In this document: piece after piece, positions 9,710 to 19,060 of the stretch
Numbering within the stretch: position 1 is the stretch's first letter
How the letters are laid out: each line of letters begins with the position of its first letter
Source of the DNA: Verrucomicrobiota bacterium
GTDB taxonomy: Bacteria; Verrucomicrobiota; Kiritimatiellia; UBA8416; SLMC01
Direction: 5' to 3'
Assembly (NCBI GenBank): GCA_030018915.1
Contig: JASEHE010000004.1
Location: 1-40,322 of the forward strand
DNA: 40,322 nt
Position numbers and translations under genes: made by a program
The notes under the pieces: model-generated
Told to the model about the DNA's origin: nothing
Seen by the model: only the letters and a program-made list of their open reading frames with translations
Databases searched by the model: none

Positions 9710-10246
9710 TCAATGGCCGCATTCTGACACAGCACCGTCCCCGGCCACAATGCAAACCGGAGGGGTCAGGCGCGCCGATCGGGGAGCGAGTTCGCGGGCA
9801 ACCCGCCGCACATAGGAATCTAGCCTGGCGTTCAGGGCCGGCGACAGGCGGTCGCCCGGACCCAGGTCCACGGGCTCCACGCCGAAGATCACCACCGACG
9901 CAGGGCACTCGCCCAGCCGCGCGGACAACTCGATCGCCTGCAGGATGTCGCCCTCGTGCAGGGAATAAGCGGACTGGGCCTTGCGGGAGGCGACGTCGCG
10001 GGGGGCAAACCGCAGCATGGCGCCCGGCCGTTCGCCCATTCGGGCGCAGTCGATAATGACGGCCTTCTTGCGACCGGCCAGCGCGTGCACGATCCCCATC
10101 CCCGCAGCGCCGGCCTCCACGAACTCGGTGTCCGGGGACTGCTCCTCTTGCTCGGCGAGCTTCCGGATGATGCGGATGCCCACCCCCTCATCGCCCATCA
10201 GGAGGTTTCCGAGCCCGATCACGACGGTTTCGGCGCGTTGAGACAT
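9710..10246 (-). CDS. [NiFe]-hydrogenase maturation protease
   Basis: ETVVIGLGNLLMGDEGVGIRIIRKLAEQ, VEAGAAGMGIVHALAGRKKAVIIDCARMG, VVIFGVEPVDLGPGDRLSPAL; start at MSQRAETV. Confidence 0.9.
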   Translation of the reverse strand: MSQRAETVVIGLGNLLMGDEGVGIRIIRKLAEQEEQSPDTEFVEAGAAGMGIVHALAGRKKAVIIDCARMGERPGAMLRFAPRDVASRKAQSAYSLHEGDILQAIELSARLGECPASVVIFGVEPVDLGPGDRLSPALNARLDSYVRRVARELAPRSARLTPPVCIVAGDGAVSECGH

Positions 10247-10326
10247 GAGGAGGCCTCCGCGCAGGCGCGCGGCCTGCGGCCAATCGTCCGGAAGAAAAGC
10301 CGGGCGTCCTGCCCCACCCGGACGTG

Positions 10327-11625
10327 TCAGACGAACTGCACGTCCAGGTAGTGGGTCGAGCACGAGATGCAGGGGTCGTAGGACCGCACCAGCATTTCGA
10401 GGGCCTGGCGCACGTAGTCCTGGCCCCGGTCCATCATCGCCGGGACCAGCGCCTCGAAGTCCTTCTGGATGTTGGCGTGGTTCTGGCCGGTCGGGATGCA
10501 GATGTTGGCGCGCTCGCAGATGCCGGCCTTGTCAAACACATACCGGTGGAAGAGGATGCCGCGCGGCGCCTCGACGGCGGCGGCCCCGTTACCGGCCTTC
10601 GGCGTCACCTTCACGGGCTCCGGCTTGATTCCCCGGGTCAGCAGCTCGTCGATCAGTTGCAGGGCATGTTCCACCACCTGCGCGCTCTCGACGACCTGGG
10701 CGACCGAGTTCATGTAGGGATTGCAGCAGTCCGGCTTCAGACCGAAGGTCTTGGCCGTCTGGGCCGCCAGCGGCCGGAGGTGGGCGGCGTTCAGGTTGAA
10801 ACGGGCAAGCGCCCCCACGGCGTAGGAGTCGCGGTGCCACTTCGTCCACTTGGCCGTTGACTGCGGCGAGACATATTCGTTGGCGACCGACTCGAAGTTG
10901 TGAACATCCACGAGCTCCCGCGTGTCGGTGCTGCCGATCTTGCCGTGGTAGAACGTGTAGGTCTTGGGCTCGACCAGCGCGATGTACTCCGTGGGCCGGT
11001 CGAACGCCGGGAGCTTGCCGGCCACGCTGAGCACGACGCCGGCGATGGCCTCCAGGCGGGGAACGGTCTCCTCGATCTGTTTCTTCAGATCCCGGAGTTG
11101 CTGTTCGGTGGGGAGCCGGGCAAAGCCGCCCGGCACGGCGCTCACTGGGTGGGTCATGCGCCCGCCGATCACTTCCATGATCGCGTTGCCGACGCGGTGG
11201 GCGGCCACGATGGTCTTGACTTCGCTCGGGTGGGAGGCGACCAGTGGGATCACGGACTTGACGCCCAGGAGGTCCGGCGCAACGAGGTAGCCCACGTGCA
11301 GGACGTGGCTTTCGAGCTGCTCGCCACAGTCCAGGAGCAAGCGCAGCTTGTCGGTCTGCTCCGACACCTCAATGCCCATGGCGTTCTCCAGGGCCTTGAT
11401 GGCCACCAGGGAGTGGGAGACCGAGCAGATCCCGCAAATCCGGCTGACGATCGGCTGGATTTCGTCCCAGCGGCGGCCCCGCACCATGGCCTCGAAAAAG
11501 CGGGGGGCTTCGGGCGCCTGCCACTCCACCTTCTGGACCTTCCCGTCGCGGGCGCGCGCGACGATGTTGCCGTGCCCTTCCACGCGGGTGATGTGATGGA
11601 CGTCAATATTGAGTGTCTGGCCCAT
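10327..11625 (-). CDS. hydA: [NiFe]-hydrogenase large (alpha) subunit, group 3b-like
   Basis: L1 motif RICGICSVSH; L2 motif DPCISCSTH with short C-terminal extension YLDVQFV; start at MGQTLNIDVHHITRVEGHG. Confidence 0.92.
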   Translation of the reverse strand: MGQTLNIDVHHITRVEGHGNIVARARDGKVQKVEWQAPEAPRFFEAMVRGRRWDEIQPIVSRICGICSVSHSLVAIKALENAMGIEVSEQTDKLRLLLDCGEQLESHVLHVGYLVAPDLLGVKSVIPLVASHPSEVKTIVAAHRVGNAIMEVIGGRMTHPVSAVPGGFARLPTEQQLRDLKKQIEETVPRLEAIAGVVLSVAGKLPAFDRPTEYIALVEPKTYTFYHGKIGSTDTRELVDVHNFESVANEYVSPQSTAKWTKWHRDSYAVGALARFNLNAAHLRPLAAQTAKTFGLKPDCCNPYMNSVAQVVESAQVVEHALQLIDELLTRGIKPEPVKVTPKAGNGAAAVEAPRGILFHRYVFDKAGICERANICIPTGQNHANIQKDFEALVPAMMDRGQDYVRQALEMLVRSYDPCISCSTHYLDVQFV

Positions 11626-12370
11626 TCGCAAGCTCCTGCTGGCTGTTGTAGAGCAGCATGCGGCTGCGCAAGTCGGCCACTGTCTTGCCGTAATGCGCCA
11701 TGATGTCCCTGGCGGCATTCACGTTGGGGTCGTCAACGAAGCCGCGGCAGCCGTAGCACCAGAACCCGCCCGACGGGCACTTCGCGCCGCACCCGGCGCG
11801 GGTGACGGGCCCCAGGCAGATCTCGCTGTACTCGAAGCGGCATACGTTCCCGGCCATCTTGCACTCGACGCAAACCGGGTGGTTCGGAATGAGCGGGGTC
11901 TTGCCCAGGGCCAGGCAGCGCGCGATAGAGGTGAACTCCGACTTCGTGATCGGGCAGCCGTGCACGGCGAAGTCCACCTTGACGACCTCACCGACGGCCT
12001 TGGTCGGCTGGGTGTCCAAGTGCGGCATGGCCGAGTCCTTTCCGTACACGCGCGCGCGGACATCGTCCATCGTGAAGTTGTTCTTCAGTCTATTCACCCC
12101 GCCCATGGCGGCGCAGGCGCCGAGCGCGATCAGGACCTTGGCCCGGGCCCGGATCTCCTTGAGGCGCTCCTCGTCTTGGGCCCGGGTGATGGAGCCCTCG
12201 ATGATGGCGATGTCGTAGTCCTCGCTGTGCTCGGTCATGGCTTCGCGCCATTGGACGGGCTGGACCACGGCAATCAGGTCCAGAAGCTCCTCCTCCAGGT
12301 TCACTAGCTGAAGCTGGCAGCCCTCGCAGCAGGCAAAATCAAAGATGGCCACTCTCGGCTTGCTCGTCAA
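11603..12370 (-). CDS. hydD: [NiFe]-hydrogenase small (delta) subunit
   Basis: VAIFDFACCEGCQLQLVNLEEE, ALGACAAMGGVNRLKNNF, VHGCPITKSEF, CLGPVTRAGCGAKCPSGGFWCYGCRG; apparent TTG start overlapping upstream stop. Confidence 0.88.
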   Translation of the reverse strand: MTSKPRVAIFDFACCEGCQLQLVNLEEELLDLIAVVQPVQWREAMTEHSEDYDIAIIEGSITRAQDEERLKEIRARAKVLIALGACAAMGGVNRLKNNFTMDDVRARVYGKDSAMPHLDTQPTKAVGEVVKVDFAVHGCPITKSEFTSIARCLALGKTPLIPNHPVCVECKMAGNVCRFEYSEICLGPVTRAGCGAKCPSGGFWCYGCRGFVDDPNVNAARDIMAHYGKTVADLRSRMLLYNSQQELANGPDTQY

Positions 12371-13215
12371 ATCGCCTCCCTGACTTCGGCCACGTCGGAA
12401 TACCGAAAGACCGGCCCCTTCTGGCACACGTAAATTCCATTGACCTGGCAGTGGCCGCACTTGCCCACGCCGCACTTCATGTGGCGCTCCAGCGACACGT
12501 AGACGTTCGCGTCGGAAATCTTCAGCTTGCGGAGCTCGAGCAGGACGAACTTGTACATGACCGGCGGGCCGCAGATGACCGCCACGGTCCGGCCGGGGTC
12601 CACGGCCAGCCTGGGCATCAACGTGGTGATCACGCCGACGTTCCCCGTCCACCCCTCGTCGCCGCGGTCCACGGTTTCCTGGTAGGTCACGCCGGGCGCG
12701 GCCGCCCACCGGCGGGTTTCCTCCGTGAAGAGCCGCTCGGCCGGCGTCCTGGCGCCGAAAAGGATCGTGACCTTCCCGTAGTCGGCGCGGCGGTCCATGA
12801 CGTAGTTGATGGCGGAGCGCACGGGCGCCAGGCCGATGCCGCCGCAGATGAACAGCAGGTCCTTGCCCTTCATGGCGCCATCCACCTGGAACTCCGTGCC
12901 GAACGGCCCGCGGATGCCGACCTTCTCGCCCGCCGCGAGCGCGTGCAGCGCGCGAGTCACGTTGCCGACCTGCCGCGCGACCATCTGGAAGCTGCCCGCC
13001 TGGGTCGGCGAGGAGGAGATCGAGATCGGCGCCTCGCCGACACCGAGCACCGACAGTTCCACAAACTGCCCGGGCCGGTGCCCGAGCTCCCTGCCGGAGT
13101 CGAGCCGGAACTCGAGGAACCGATCGAGCTCGGTCATCGGCGCCGATCGGACCACGGTCGCCATCTCGGGCAGGTAGATGTCCGTTCCGCCTGCGCTTGT
13201 CTTCTTCTTGGCCAT
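12367..13215 (-). CDS. hydG: Hydrogenase gamma subunit, FAD/NAD(P)-binding oxidoreductase with 2Fe-2S motif
   Basis: GIRGPFGTEF, LLFICGGIGLAPVRSAINYVM, AVICGPPVMYKFVLLEL, CGVGKCGHCQVNGIYVCQKGPVFRY; start at MAKKKTSAGG. Confidence 0.9.
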   Translation of the reverse strand: MAKKKTSAGGTDIYLPEMATVVRSAPMTELDRFLEFRLDSGRELGHRPGQFVELSVLGVGEAPISISSSPTQAGSFQMVARQVGNVTRALHALAAGEKVGIRGPFGTEFQVDGAMKGKDLLFICGGIGLAPVRSAINYVMDRRADYGKVTILFGARTPAERLFTEETRRWAAAPGVTYQETVDRGDEGWTGNVGVITTLMPRLAVDPGRTVAVICGPPVMYKFVLLELRKLKISDANVYVSLERHMKCGVGKCGHCQVNGIYVCQKGPVFRYSDVAEVREAI

Positions 13216-14243
13216 CAGCGCGCCTCCGCGAGTCGGTTGAAGACTTCCACCGGGTTGGCGATGCGCGCAACGCACGCCGTGATGCAGCGGCCGCATCCCA
13301 CGCACGCGATCTGCCCGCCGATTTTCTCCGGGATGTACTGTCCTTTCCTGTAGTAGCGGTGGCGGTACCGGTCCGCTTTGTTCTTCCGAAAGTTGTGGCC
13401 CCCGGCCACCTTGGCGAAGTCCGCGAGCATGCAGCTGTCCCATATCCGGACGCGCGTCCCCCGGGCCAGGCTCCAGCCCACGTCTTCGCGCGCGTCGAAG
13501 CAATAGCAGGTCGGGCAGGTCAGCGTGCAGGAGCCGCAGGAGAAGCACAGCTTCGCCTTCTCCTCCCACACGGAGTGCTCGTAGCCTTTGCGGAGCAGGC
13601 CGGGCCAGTCCGCAGGCGCCGCCTTCAGCTCATGCTTCTTCAGGCGCTGGGCGTTTTGGGCCCAGACCTCGCGGCGCGCTTCCTGCGCGGCGGCGTCCGC
13701 GTCGGCGGCCGAGGCGAGCGCCCCGGCAATCGCCTCGCCCTTCTTCGTCGCCAGCTCCGCCACGTAGCCATCGCCGATTCGGGTGAGCAGGATGTCGTAG
13801 CCCGTCTCGACGTGCGAGGCGCCCATGTGCCCGGCAAAGGTGTTGGCCGACACCGCCTGCACGTCGACCGCCACGATCGTTGCGGCCTCCCGCCGCTTCA
13901 GGTAGCGCGCGTCGGCATGATCTTGGGAGAAGACCTCGTCCATCTGCCGGATGGCTGCCAGGTCGTAGGGATGCACGCCGAGCAGGACGAACGGCTCGGC
14001 CTCCACGCAGCTCGTGTAGCCGCCCGCGCGGCTGAACTCGAGCAACTTCTCGCGCGGCGGCTGCAGAAACACCTTGGGCGGCAGAAGCGTCACGTCATAG
14101 TCCAGCCTGAGGTCGGCTGCCCTGGCCAGGGGGCCCCAGGTGAACCGGTCGTCCCGGGCCTGCGCGCCCATGACCCGCCGCTTCCGGATCAGATCGTCCA
14201 CCCAGTCCAGCAGCGCTTTCGCGCTCACGCTCTTCATGCGCAT
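13215..14243 (-). CDS. hydB: Hydrogenase beta subunit, 4Fe-4S dicluster protein (sulfhydrogenase beta)
   Basis: CFSCGSCTLTCPTCYCFD and CVGCGRCITACVARIANP ferredoxin clusters; position first in hydBGDA order; ATGA overlap with hydG. Confidence 0.88.
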   Translation of the reverse strand: MRMKSVSAKALLDWVDDLIRKRRVMGAQARDDRFTWGPLARAADLRLDYDVTLLPPKVFLQPPREKLLEFSRAGGYTSCVEAEPFVLLGVHPYDLAAIRQMDEVFSQDHADARYLKRREAATIVAVDVQAVSANTFAGHMGASHVETGYDILLTRIGDGYVAELATKKGEAIAGALASAADADAAAQEARREVWAQNAQRLKKHELKAAPADWPGLLRKGYEHSVWEEKAKLCFSCGSCTLTCPTCYCFDAREDVGWSLARGTRVRIWDSCMLADFAKVAGGHNFRKNKADRYRHRYYRKGQYIPEKIGGQIACVGCGRCITACVARIANPVEVFNRLAEAR

Positions 14244-14309
14244 ACGTTCCCCCGCTTTCTTCGATCAAGGCAGCGGGCTGACCTTCGCGGGGTCCGCCCC
14301 GGTGTTCTC

Positions 14310-14702
14310 CTAGAAACGGTCGTAGACTCGGTTCATTTCCCGCAGGATGTCATGGCGACTGACAATTCCCACGACACGCCCGTCCTCCACGATAGGCGCC
14401 CGCCGGATCCGCTTGGACGCGCACCAGTTCGCCAGCGCCTCCACCGGCGTGTCGGGCGGGAAGACCGTCACGTCCTTGGTCATGGCCTCGCTGACGCGCG
14501 TATCCCGCGCATTCCCGCTGAAGGCGAAGTTCATGACATCGTGTTCGGTGATCACGCCCACGAGCCGGCCGGTGGCGTCCACCACGGGGACGCCGCTGAT
14601 GCGCCAGCGGAGGAGCAGCTTGATGACGTCGGTCAGCAGCATGTCCGGATCGGCGGTGATGACCGCCGTGGTCATAATGTCCCTGGCTGTTCTCAACTTC
14701 AT
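14310..14702 (-). CDS. CBS-pair domain protein upstream of hydrogenase operon
   Basis: ARDIMTTAVITADPDMLLTDVIKLLLRWRISGVPVVDATGRLVGVITEHDVM ... SEAMTKDVTVFPPDTPVEALANWCASKRIRRAPIVEDGRVVGIVSRHDILRE; two CBS motifs. Confidence 0.9.
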   Translation of the reverse strand: MKLRTARDIMTTAVITADPDMLLTDVIKLLLRWRISGVPVVDATGRLVGVITEHDVMNFAFSGNARDTRVSEAMTKDVTVFPPDTPVEALANWCASKRIRRAPIVEDGRVVGIVSRHDILREMNRVYDRF

Positions 14703-14917
14703 GGCCTATCATCCCCTATGCAGATCACTATTGCGTCTTCAGAGCCACCCGAACCGCAAATCGAGATTTGTAGTCGGTCTCCCCCGGGAAAATCAACTCT
14801 TTTCCCCCGCGGAGCCGCCTGGCCAGGCGAAGGCCGGCGCGCCGCCGCCTCCATCAATAAGCTCCTGGCGGAAACAGCCCGCCCGTAGTGCGCCGCCAGT
14901 CTCCTCTTGCGGTTCGG

Positions 14918-17900
14918 TCAATCCTGCCCGTGCGTGTGCCAGTGAATGAGAGTGAAGACCACTCTCTCCTGCATGGGGACCTGGCCTGTGCGGGAGGCCG
15001 CGAGTTCCGTGAACCGTTGGCGCGCGGCGTTCAGGCGTTTCTGCAACTCCTGCCGACATTCCCGACACTCTTGCGCCGATTGGGGCACGGCCACCTCGCC
15101 CCGTATCTCCAGGTCGGCCAACGTCGCCACCAGAGCGGCTTGGCCAGGATTGGCATACGCGCGTTTGATGCCATTAGCGCCCTGTCTGAAGGCGACGGCT
15201 GAGGGATCGAACATGTCGTCGGAACCCAGGGCGGACGGCTTGCCGTCGGGGATCTCGACCGTGACCGTGTCGTCCCAACGGTCCTTGATCCAGTCGGCGA
15301 CAGGTTGGCCCTTCTCTTCCGCGGACAGCGAATCCCAGACGCTGGCCGCAAGGTCGCGGGGACCGATCTGTCCGCGGCCGGCCTCCGCCCGATTCTCAGA
15401 AGTCTGAATGTCCTGCGCGCGTTGATAACGGTAGTATCTCGCAGTCTCGATGTAGAGTTCGTCGAGCGTTCGCGCGCGATGAGTCGCGTCGTTGACGCCA
15501 ATCATTTCGAAAACAGCGTCGTCCAGCATGCGGCGATCCGACTGCTGGAGTTCTCTGGAGAGTTCCACCGGCCGCGCCAGAATCTCCCGCATGTGTTGTT
15601 CGCTGTGGCAGCGCAGCATAGACTCCTGAACGAGATGCGTGACATCGCGACACGCCATGGCGCCGAGCGCTTCGCTCATGCGTTGAGCAAGGGCGGGTGA
15701 AACGCCGCGCGGGTCGGGGACTTCCAGCAAAACCGTATCAACCACCTCTGTCTTCAGCGTGCCCTCTGTTCCGGCGTAGCGTCCGTAGAAACACTTCATC
15801 AGGGCGAGAATCGTGCTGTTCAGAACGGCGGCCAGAACCGTCCGTTCCTGACTATTCAACGACCGCGGAGAAACGTAAAAGAGATTGTGATTGCACACCA
15901 ATTTGTCCGGGTTCAACGGCACGATGTGACGATACTTCTGGGCCATGGGCCAAAACACGAGGCCGGTTTCGATGTTGGTGAGGTCATGCCAAAGAGGGCG
16001 CGCCGCGCAAGTCGAGCGCTCAGGAAGTTTGACCGGTTTGGACTTCTTCGACGCGAACGTCCCGCGCGCGCCCCACCGGATGTACTTCGCGGCATAGGTG
16101 TGGGCGATTTCCTGCAACTCCTGGTTCACCCAGAGCACAACACGGTTGCGGTCGGCGGTCCGGATGACCGGACGATCCACCTCCATGAGACTGTGGACTT
16201 CGGGGCGGACGAACTCCCGCTCGATCGGATGGAGGGTGTTGTCTCCAGCCCGCACGATTCGGACCTTGCCTTCCTCGAGTTCCTTCAGTTTGCAGGGGGT
16301 TAGAAGCCCGACGTCGCGCCAGGGTAGTCCCTTGGCGAGTTCGGCAAGGACTTCCTCGGTGACATCGCGCGGCATGAAGAAAGCGTCGCAACCGCTGGTG
16401 ATGCCGCGCTTGATTTCCGCCACTTCACCGAGGCGCACGAAGCGGTCGCCGTATTCACGGATCAGGCGGAAGTAGAGGTCGGGGGCGCGGATGAAACGGC
16501 CCCATTTCCCGGCCACATAGCCCCTTCCTATCTCATACATGGCGTGGGTCTCTTTGACGCGACCGGGTTCCGTATCTTCATCTTTGTGAACGTCGTTTGA
16601 GTCGAAATCCTCATCCCAAAACAACCAGCCGGCGCGCACGCCTTCGTCCCACAATTGTCTCTGGGGGACGGGCATGACGCGAAGAAGAGCATCCGCGTAA
16701 GGTTTGTTCGGCGAATCCACGTTGAGGATCCGACTCCTCAGTTGCTCCGCAGCCTTCTGTCGCGCGGACTCGTCACCTGCGGGGCGGTCGTCGCCCAGGA
16801 TCTCGGCCACAGGTTTCAGCAGTCGGACGAAACGCGTAAGGTTGGCCATTCGGCGCTCCCCATCCGAACAGCGTTGCAGAATCGTGATGGCCGTTTTGAC
16901 GCGCGCATCCGGGAACCAAGGCTCATCCAGGCTCTCGATCACCGCAAGCAATTTGAAGTTCTGGAGTATCCACCGTTGCAGGGCAAACCCGTACTCGACA
17001 TCGAGCCAACTGGACGACGTGAGGAATCCAAAATAACCGTTCTCGTTGAGGAGAGATGCCGCCGCCGGCCAAAAATAGCAGTGAAGATCGCTCCGCCCGG
17101 TGAGTTTGAGGCCCGGCCACAGGCGGGAACAGAGTTCCTGGAAGTGCTCCTTGGTGTTCTTTCTTCGGCCCTCAAACTCCGTCTTGGACTCGTCGGCGCG
17201 ACGTTTGAGTTCGCTGCGTTTTTCAATGGACTCCTGCCGCACGTACGGGGGGTTGCCGACGACGGCGTCCACCCTCGGCAGAGGCACAGCGACGCGCCCG
17301 CGACTCCCGTCCGCATTGCGGAGGGCCGACGGGACACGGCAGAAGTTGTCCCTGTGCTCGATGACCTCGAAAAAGTTTCCGCGCGCTATGTGCGGGTAGT
17401 TCTCCTCCTCGTGGATTTGGCGGGCTGCCAGATTGAGTGTCGCCGGGTGCGCGGCGAAAAGAGCGATATCACAGCCGTAGATATCGGTCAGGAGTTCCTG
17501 GTGATGGCGGTGACTGTCGGCGGTGCGCTGGCGCGCGCGGCGCCGCTCGGCCAGCCAGCCCTTGCGGTAGTAGGCGCGTATCAGGAAACTGCCGGAACCG
17601 CAGGCGGGGTCCATGACTTTGTCGCCCGCGCGGTGGATGCAGAAGGCATTGATGATATCCGCGATGTCTTCGTTGGTGAAGAACTGGCCGAACTTCCGAC
17701 GCTCCTCGGGGGCAATCAGCCGCTGAAAAATGCCGCCGATGATGTCGTAGGGGATATCGCGGAAGTTGTAGTGCTCAAGGTTTGCGAAGACACCGCGCCA
17801 ACCCTGGCGGGCCATCGGCGAGGCGAAGACGAGAGAACCGACCCGGTCCTCGACGTCGGGGTAGAAGATGGGCTCGTAGTCGCAGCTCTCGATGACGGCC

Positions 17901-18775
17901 TGGTGGAACTGACCACGGAAATACTGGTAGATGCCTTCGTGTCCGTGGCGACTTCCGGAGGGCATGCTGAGCGCCGTCAGATTGCCCGGGTACCTGGCGC
18001 GGATTGCCTCATAGAAGATGGCGCGGTTGCAGAAGACATAACAGAGGGTGCGGGCGGCGCGGTCGAGGGTCCTGCGCCAGTCATCGGCGTTGTCGGGGTC
18101 GAAGGTCCATCCCATGTCGCCCGCCAGCCAGGCTTGGAGTCTCGCCGAAGAGCTGCGGTCCGTCCGACAGGTCTCCGCGAGGTAGTCGCTGGTGCCAACG
18201 ACCGGCCAATCCAGATGGCTTTCCAGGGAATGGATGAAGGCGGCGTCGGGAGTTAACCCCCAGTCCGTCTTCTTGTGTATGAGGATATGTGCGAGGAGCG
18301 CGAAGAGTTCTGGCAGAAACCTGTCGCGTATGGTCGGCAGTACTTCGGGGCGGCGACAATCGGCAGCGCGCCTGAGCTGCAGATTCAGGTCCCAAGGTCG
18401 CACTCGCCGCTCGATCATGGGTGCCTGCCACTTGCTGCGGTCGAACAGGACGAAGGTGTTTACGTTCCAAGTGAAAAAATAGGGGCACTGGATATTATCG
18501 GCCTTCTGGAATGCATCCTGCATGAGGGCGGCGTCGTAGGGAGAACGGCCTTCCGGTGTGCCCGGCATCTTCACTTCGCCACATAGCACCGGAGTCTGGC
18601 TTCCCCTCTGGAAGAAGCGGAGGTCGCTCCGTCGGTAGTTGCCGCGTCCGTACTGTTCGATCGTGGCATGTGAGAAGGGCCATTCGGGGTGGGTCGTGAA
18701 CAGCGCGTCGCAAAAGGATTTGACCTCGCTGCAGAACTCGAGTTCGTGCATTCGGATCTGACTGTTTCGTGGCAT
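14918..18775 (-). CDS. Fused PD-(D/E)XK nuclease / N6-adenine DNA methyltransferase, type IIG-like restriction-modification enzyme
   Basis: 1285 aa; N-term SDLRFFQRGSQTPVLCGEVKMP (D...ExK candidate), VMDPACGSGSFLIRAYY (SAM motif I), VDAVVGNPPYVRQE (motif IV NPPY), C-terminal region with NPDKLVCNHNLFYVSP...LAAVLNSTILALMKCFYGRYAGTEGTLKTEVVD typical of target-recognition regions. Confidence 0.87.
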   Translation of the reverse strand: MPRNSQIRMHELEFCSEVKSFCDALFTTHPEWPFSHATIEQYGRGNYRRSDLRFFQRGSQTPVLCGEVKMPGTPEGRSPYDAALMQDAFQKADNIQCPYFFTWNVNTFVLFDRSKWQAPMIERRVRPWDLNLQLRRAADCRRPEVLPTIRDRFLPELFALLAHILIHKKTDWGLTPDAAFIHSLESHLDWPVVGTSDYLAETCRTDRSSSARLQAWLAGDMGWTFDPDNADDWRRTLDRAARTLCYVFCNRAIFYEAIRARYPGNLTALSMPSGSRHGHEGIYQYFRGQFHQAVIESCDYEPIFYPDVEDRVGSLVFASPMARQGWRGVFANLEHYNFRDIPYDIIGGIFQRLIAPEERRKFGQFFTNEDIADIINAFCIHRAGDKVMDPACGSGSFLIRAYYRKGWLAERRRARQRTADSHRHHQELLTDIYGCDIALFAAHPATLNLAARQIHEEENYPHIARGNFFEVIEHRDNFCRVPSALRNADGSRGRVAVPLPRVDAVVGNPPYVRQESIEKRSELKRRADESKTEFEGRRKNTKEHFQELCSRLWPGLKLTGRSDLHCYFWPAAASLLNENGYFGFLTSSSWLDVEYGFALQRWILQNFKLLAVIESLDEPWFPDARVKTAITILQRCSDGERRMANLTRFVRLLKPVAEILGDDRPAGDESARQKAAEQLRSRILNVDSPNKPYADALLRVMPVPQRQLWDEGVRAGWLFWDEDFDSNDVHKDEDTEPGRVKETHAMYEIGRGYVAGKWGRFIRAPDLYFRLIREYGDRFVRLGEVAEIKRGITSGCDAFFMPRDVTEEVLAELAKGLPWRDVGLLTPCKLKELEEGKVRIVRAGDNTLHPIEREFVRPEVHSLMEVDRPVIRTADRNRVVLWVNQELQEIAHTYAAKYIRWGARGTFASKKSKPVKLPERSTCAARPLWHDLTNIETGLVFWPMAQKYRHIVPLNPDKLVCNHNLFYVSPRSLNSQERTVLAAVLNSTILALMKCFYGRYAGTEGTLKTEVVDTVLLEVPDPRGVSPALAQRMSEALGAMACRDVTHLVQESMLRCHSEQHMREILARPVELSRELQQSDRRMLDDAVFEMIGVNDATHRARTLDELYIETARYYRYQRAQDIQTSENRAEAGRGQIGPRDLAASVWDSLSAEEKGQPVADWIKDRWDDTVTVEIPDGKPSALGSDDMFDPSAVAFRQGANGIKRAYANPGQAALVATLADLEIRGEVAVPQSAQECRECRQELQKRLNAARQRFTELAASRTGQVPMQERVVFTLIHWHTHGQD

Positions 18776-19060
18776 GGTTAGGTTTTCGGTTTATGGCCAG
18801 GGGGGCAGGCCTCGTCTAGTGAATAGGGTCTCCCTTGATCAGAATCCTCTCTATTCCCGTCCTGAATTGTTTGTTCACCTTGCCTATTTCATACTCCTTC
18901 ACGTCCGGAAACGCCAGAGCGATTTGGTGGTTGGAACAGCGAGTGAACCGGAACAGTCAGAGACCACCGGCAGAGCCGGGGCTCACCTGTTGTCGTAACC
19001 GCAAACACGCGCTATTCCCAACTGGCTTGGCCGAGCACGGGCAAACGACCCAGACACCGC

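Noticed and set aside
13197-14888. 563-aa plus-strand ORF
   Set aside because: Antisense to hydB and the CBS gene; shadow ORF
16655-18256. 533-aa plus-strand ORF
   Set aside because: Antisense to the RM gene, which has clear methyltransferase motifs; composition is typical of a shadow frame in GC-rich DNA
18776-19060. Possible direct repeats flanking the RM gene as insertion footprint
   Set aside because: Compared the 14703-14917 and 18776-19060 flanks by eye and found no convincing duplicated sequence
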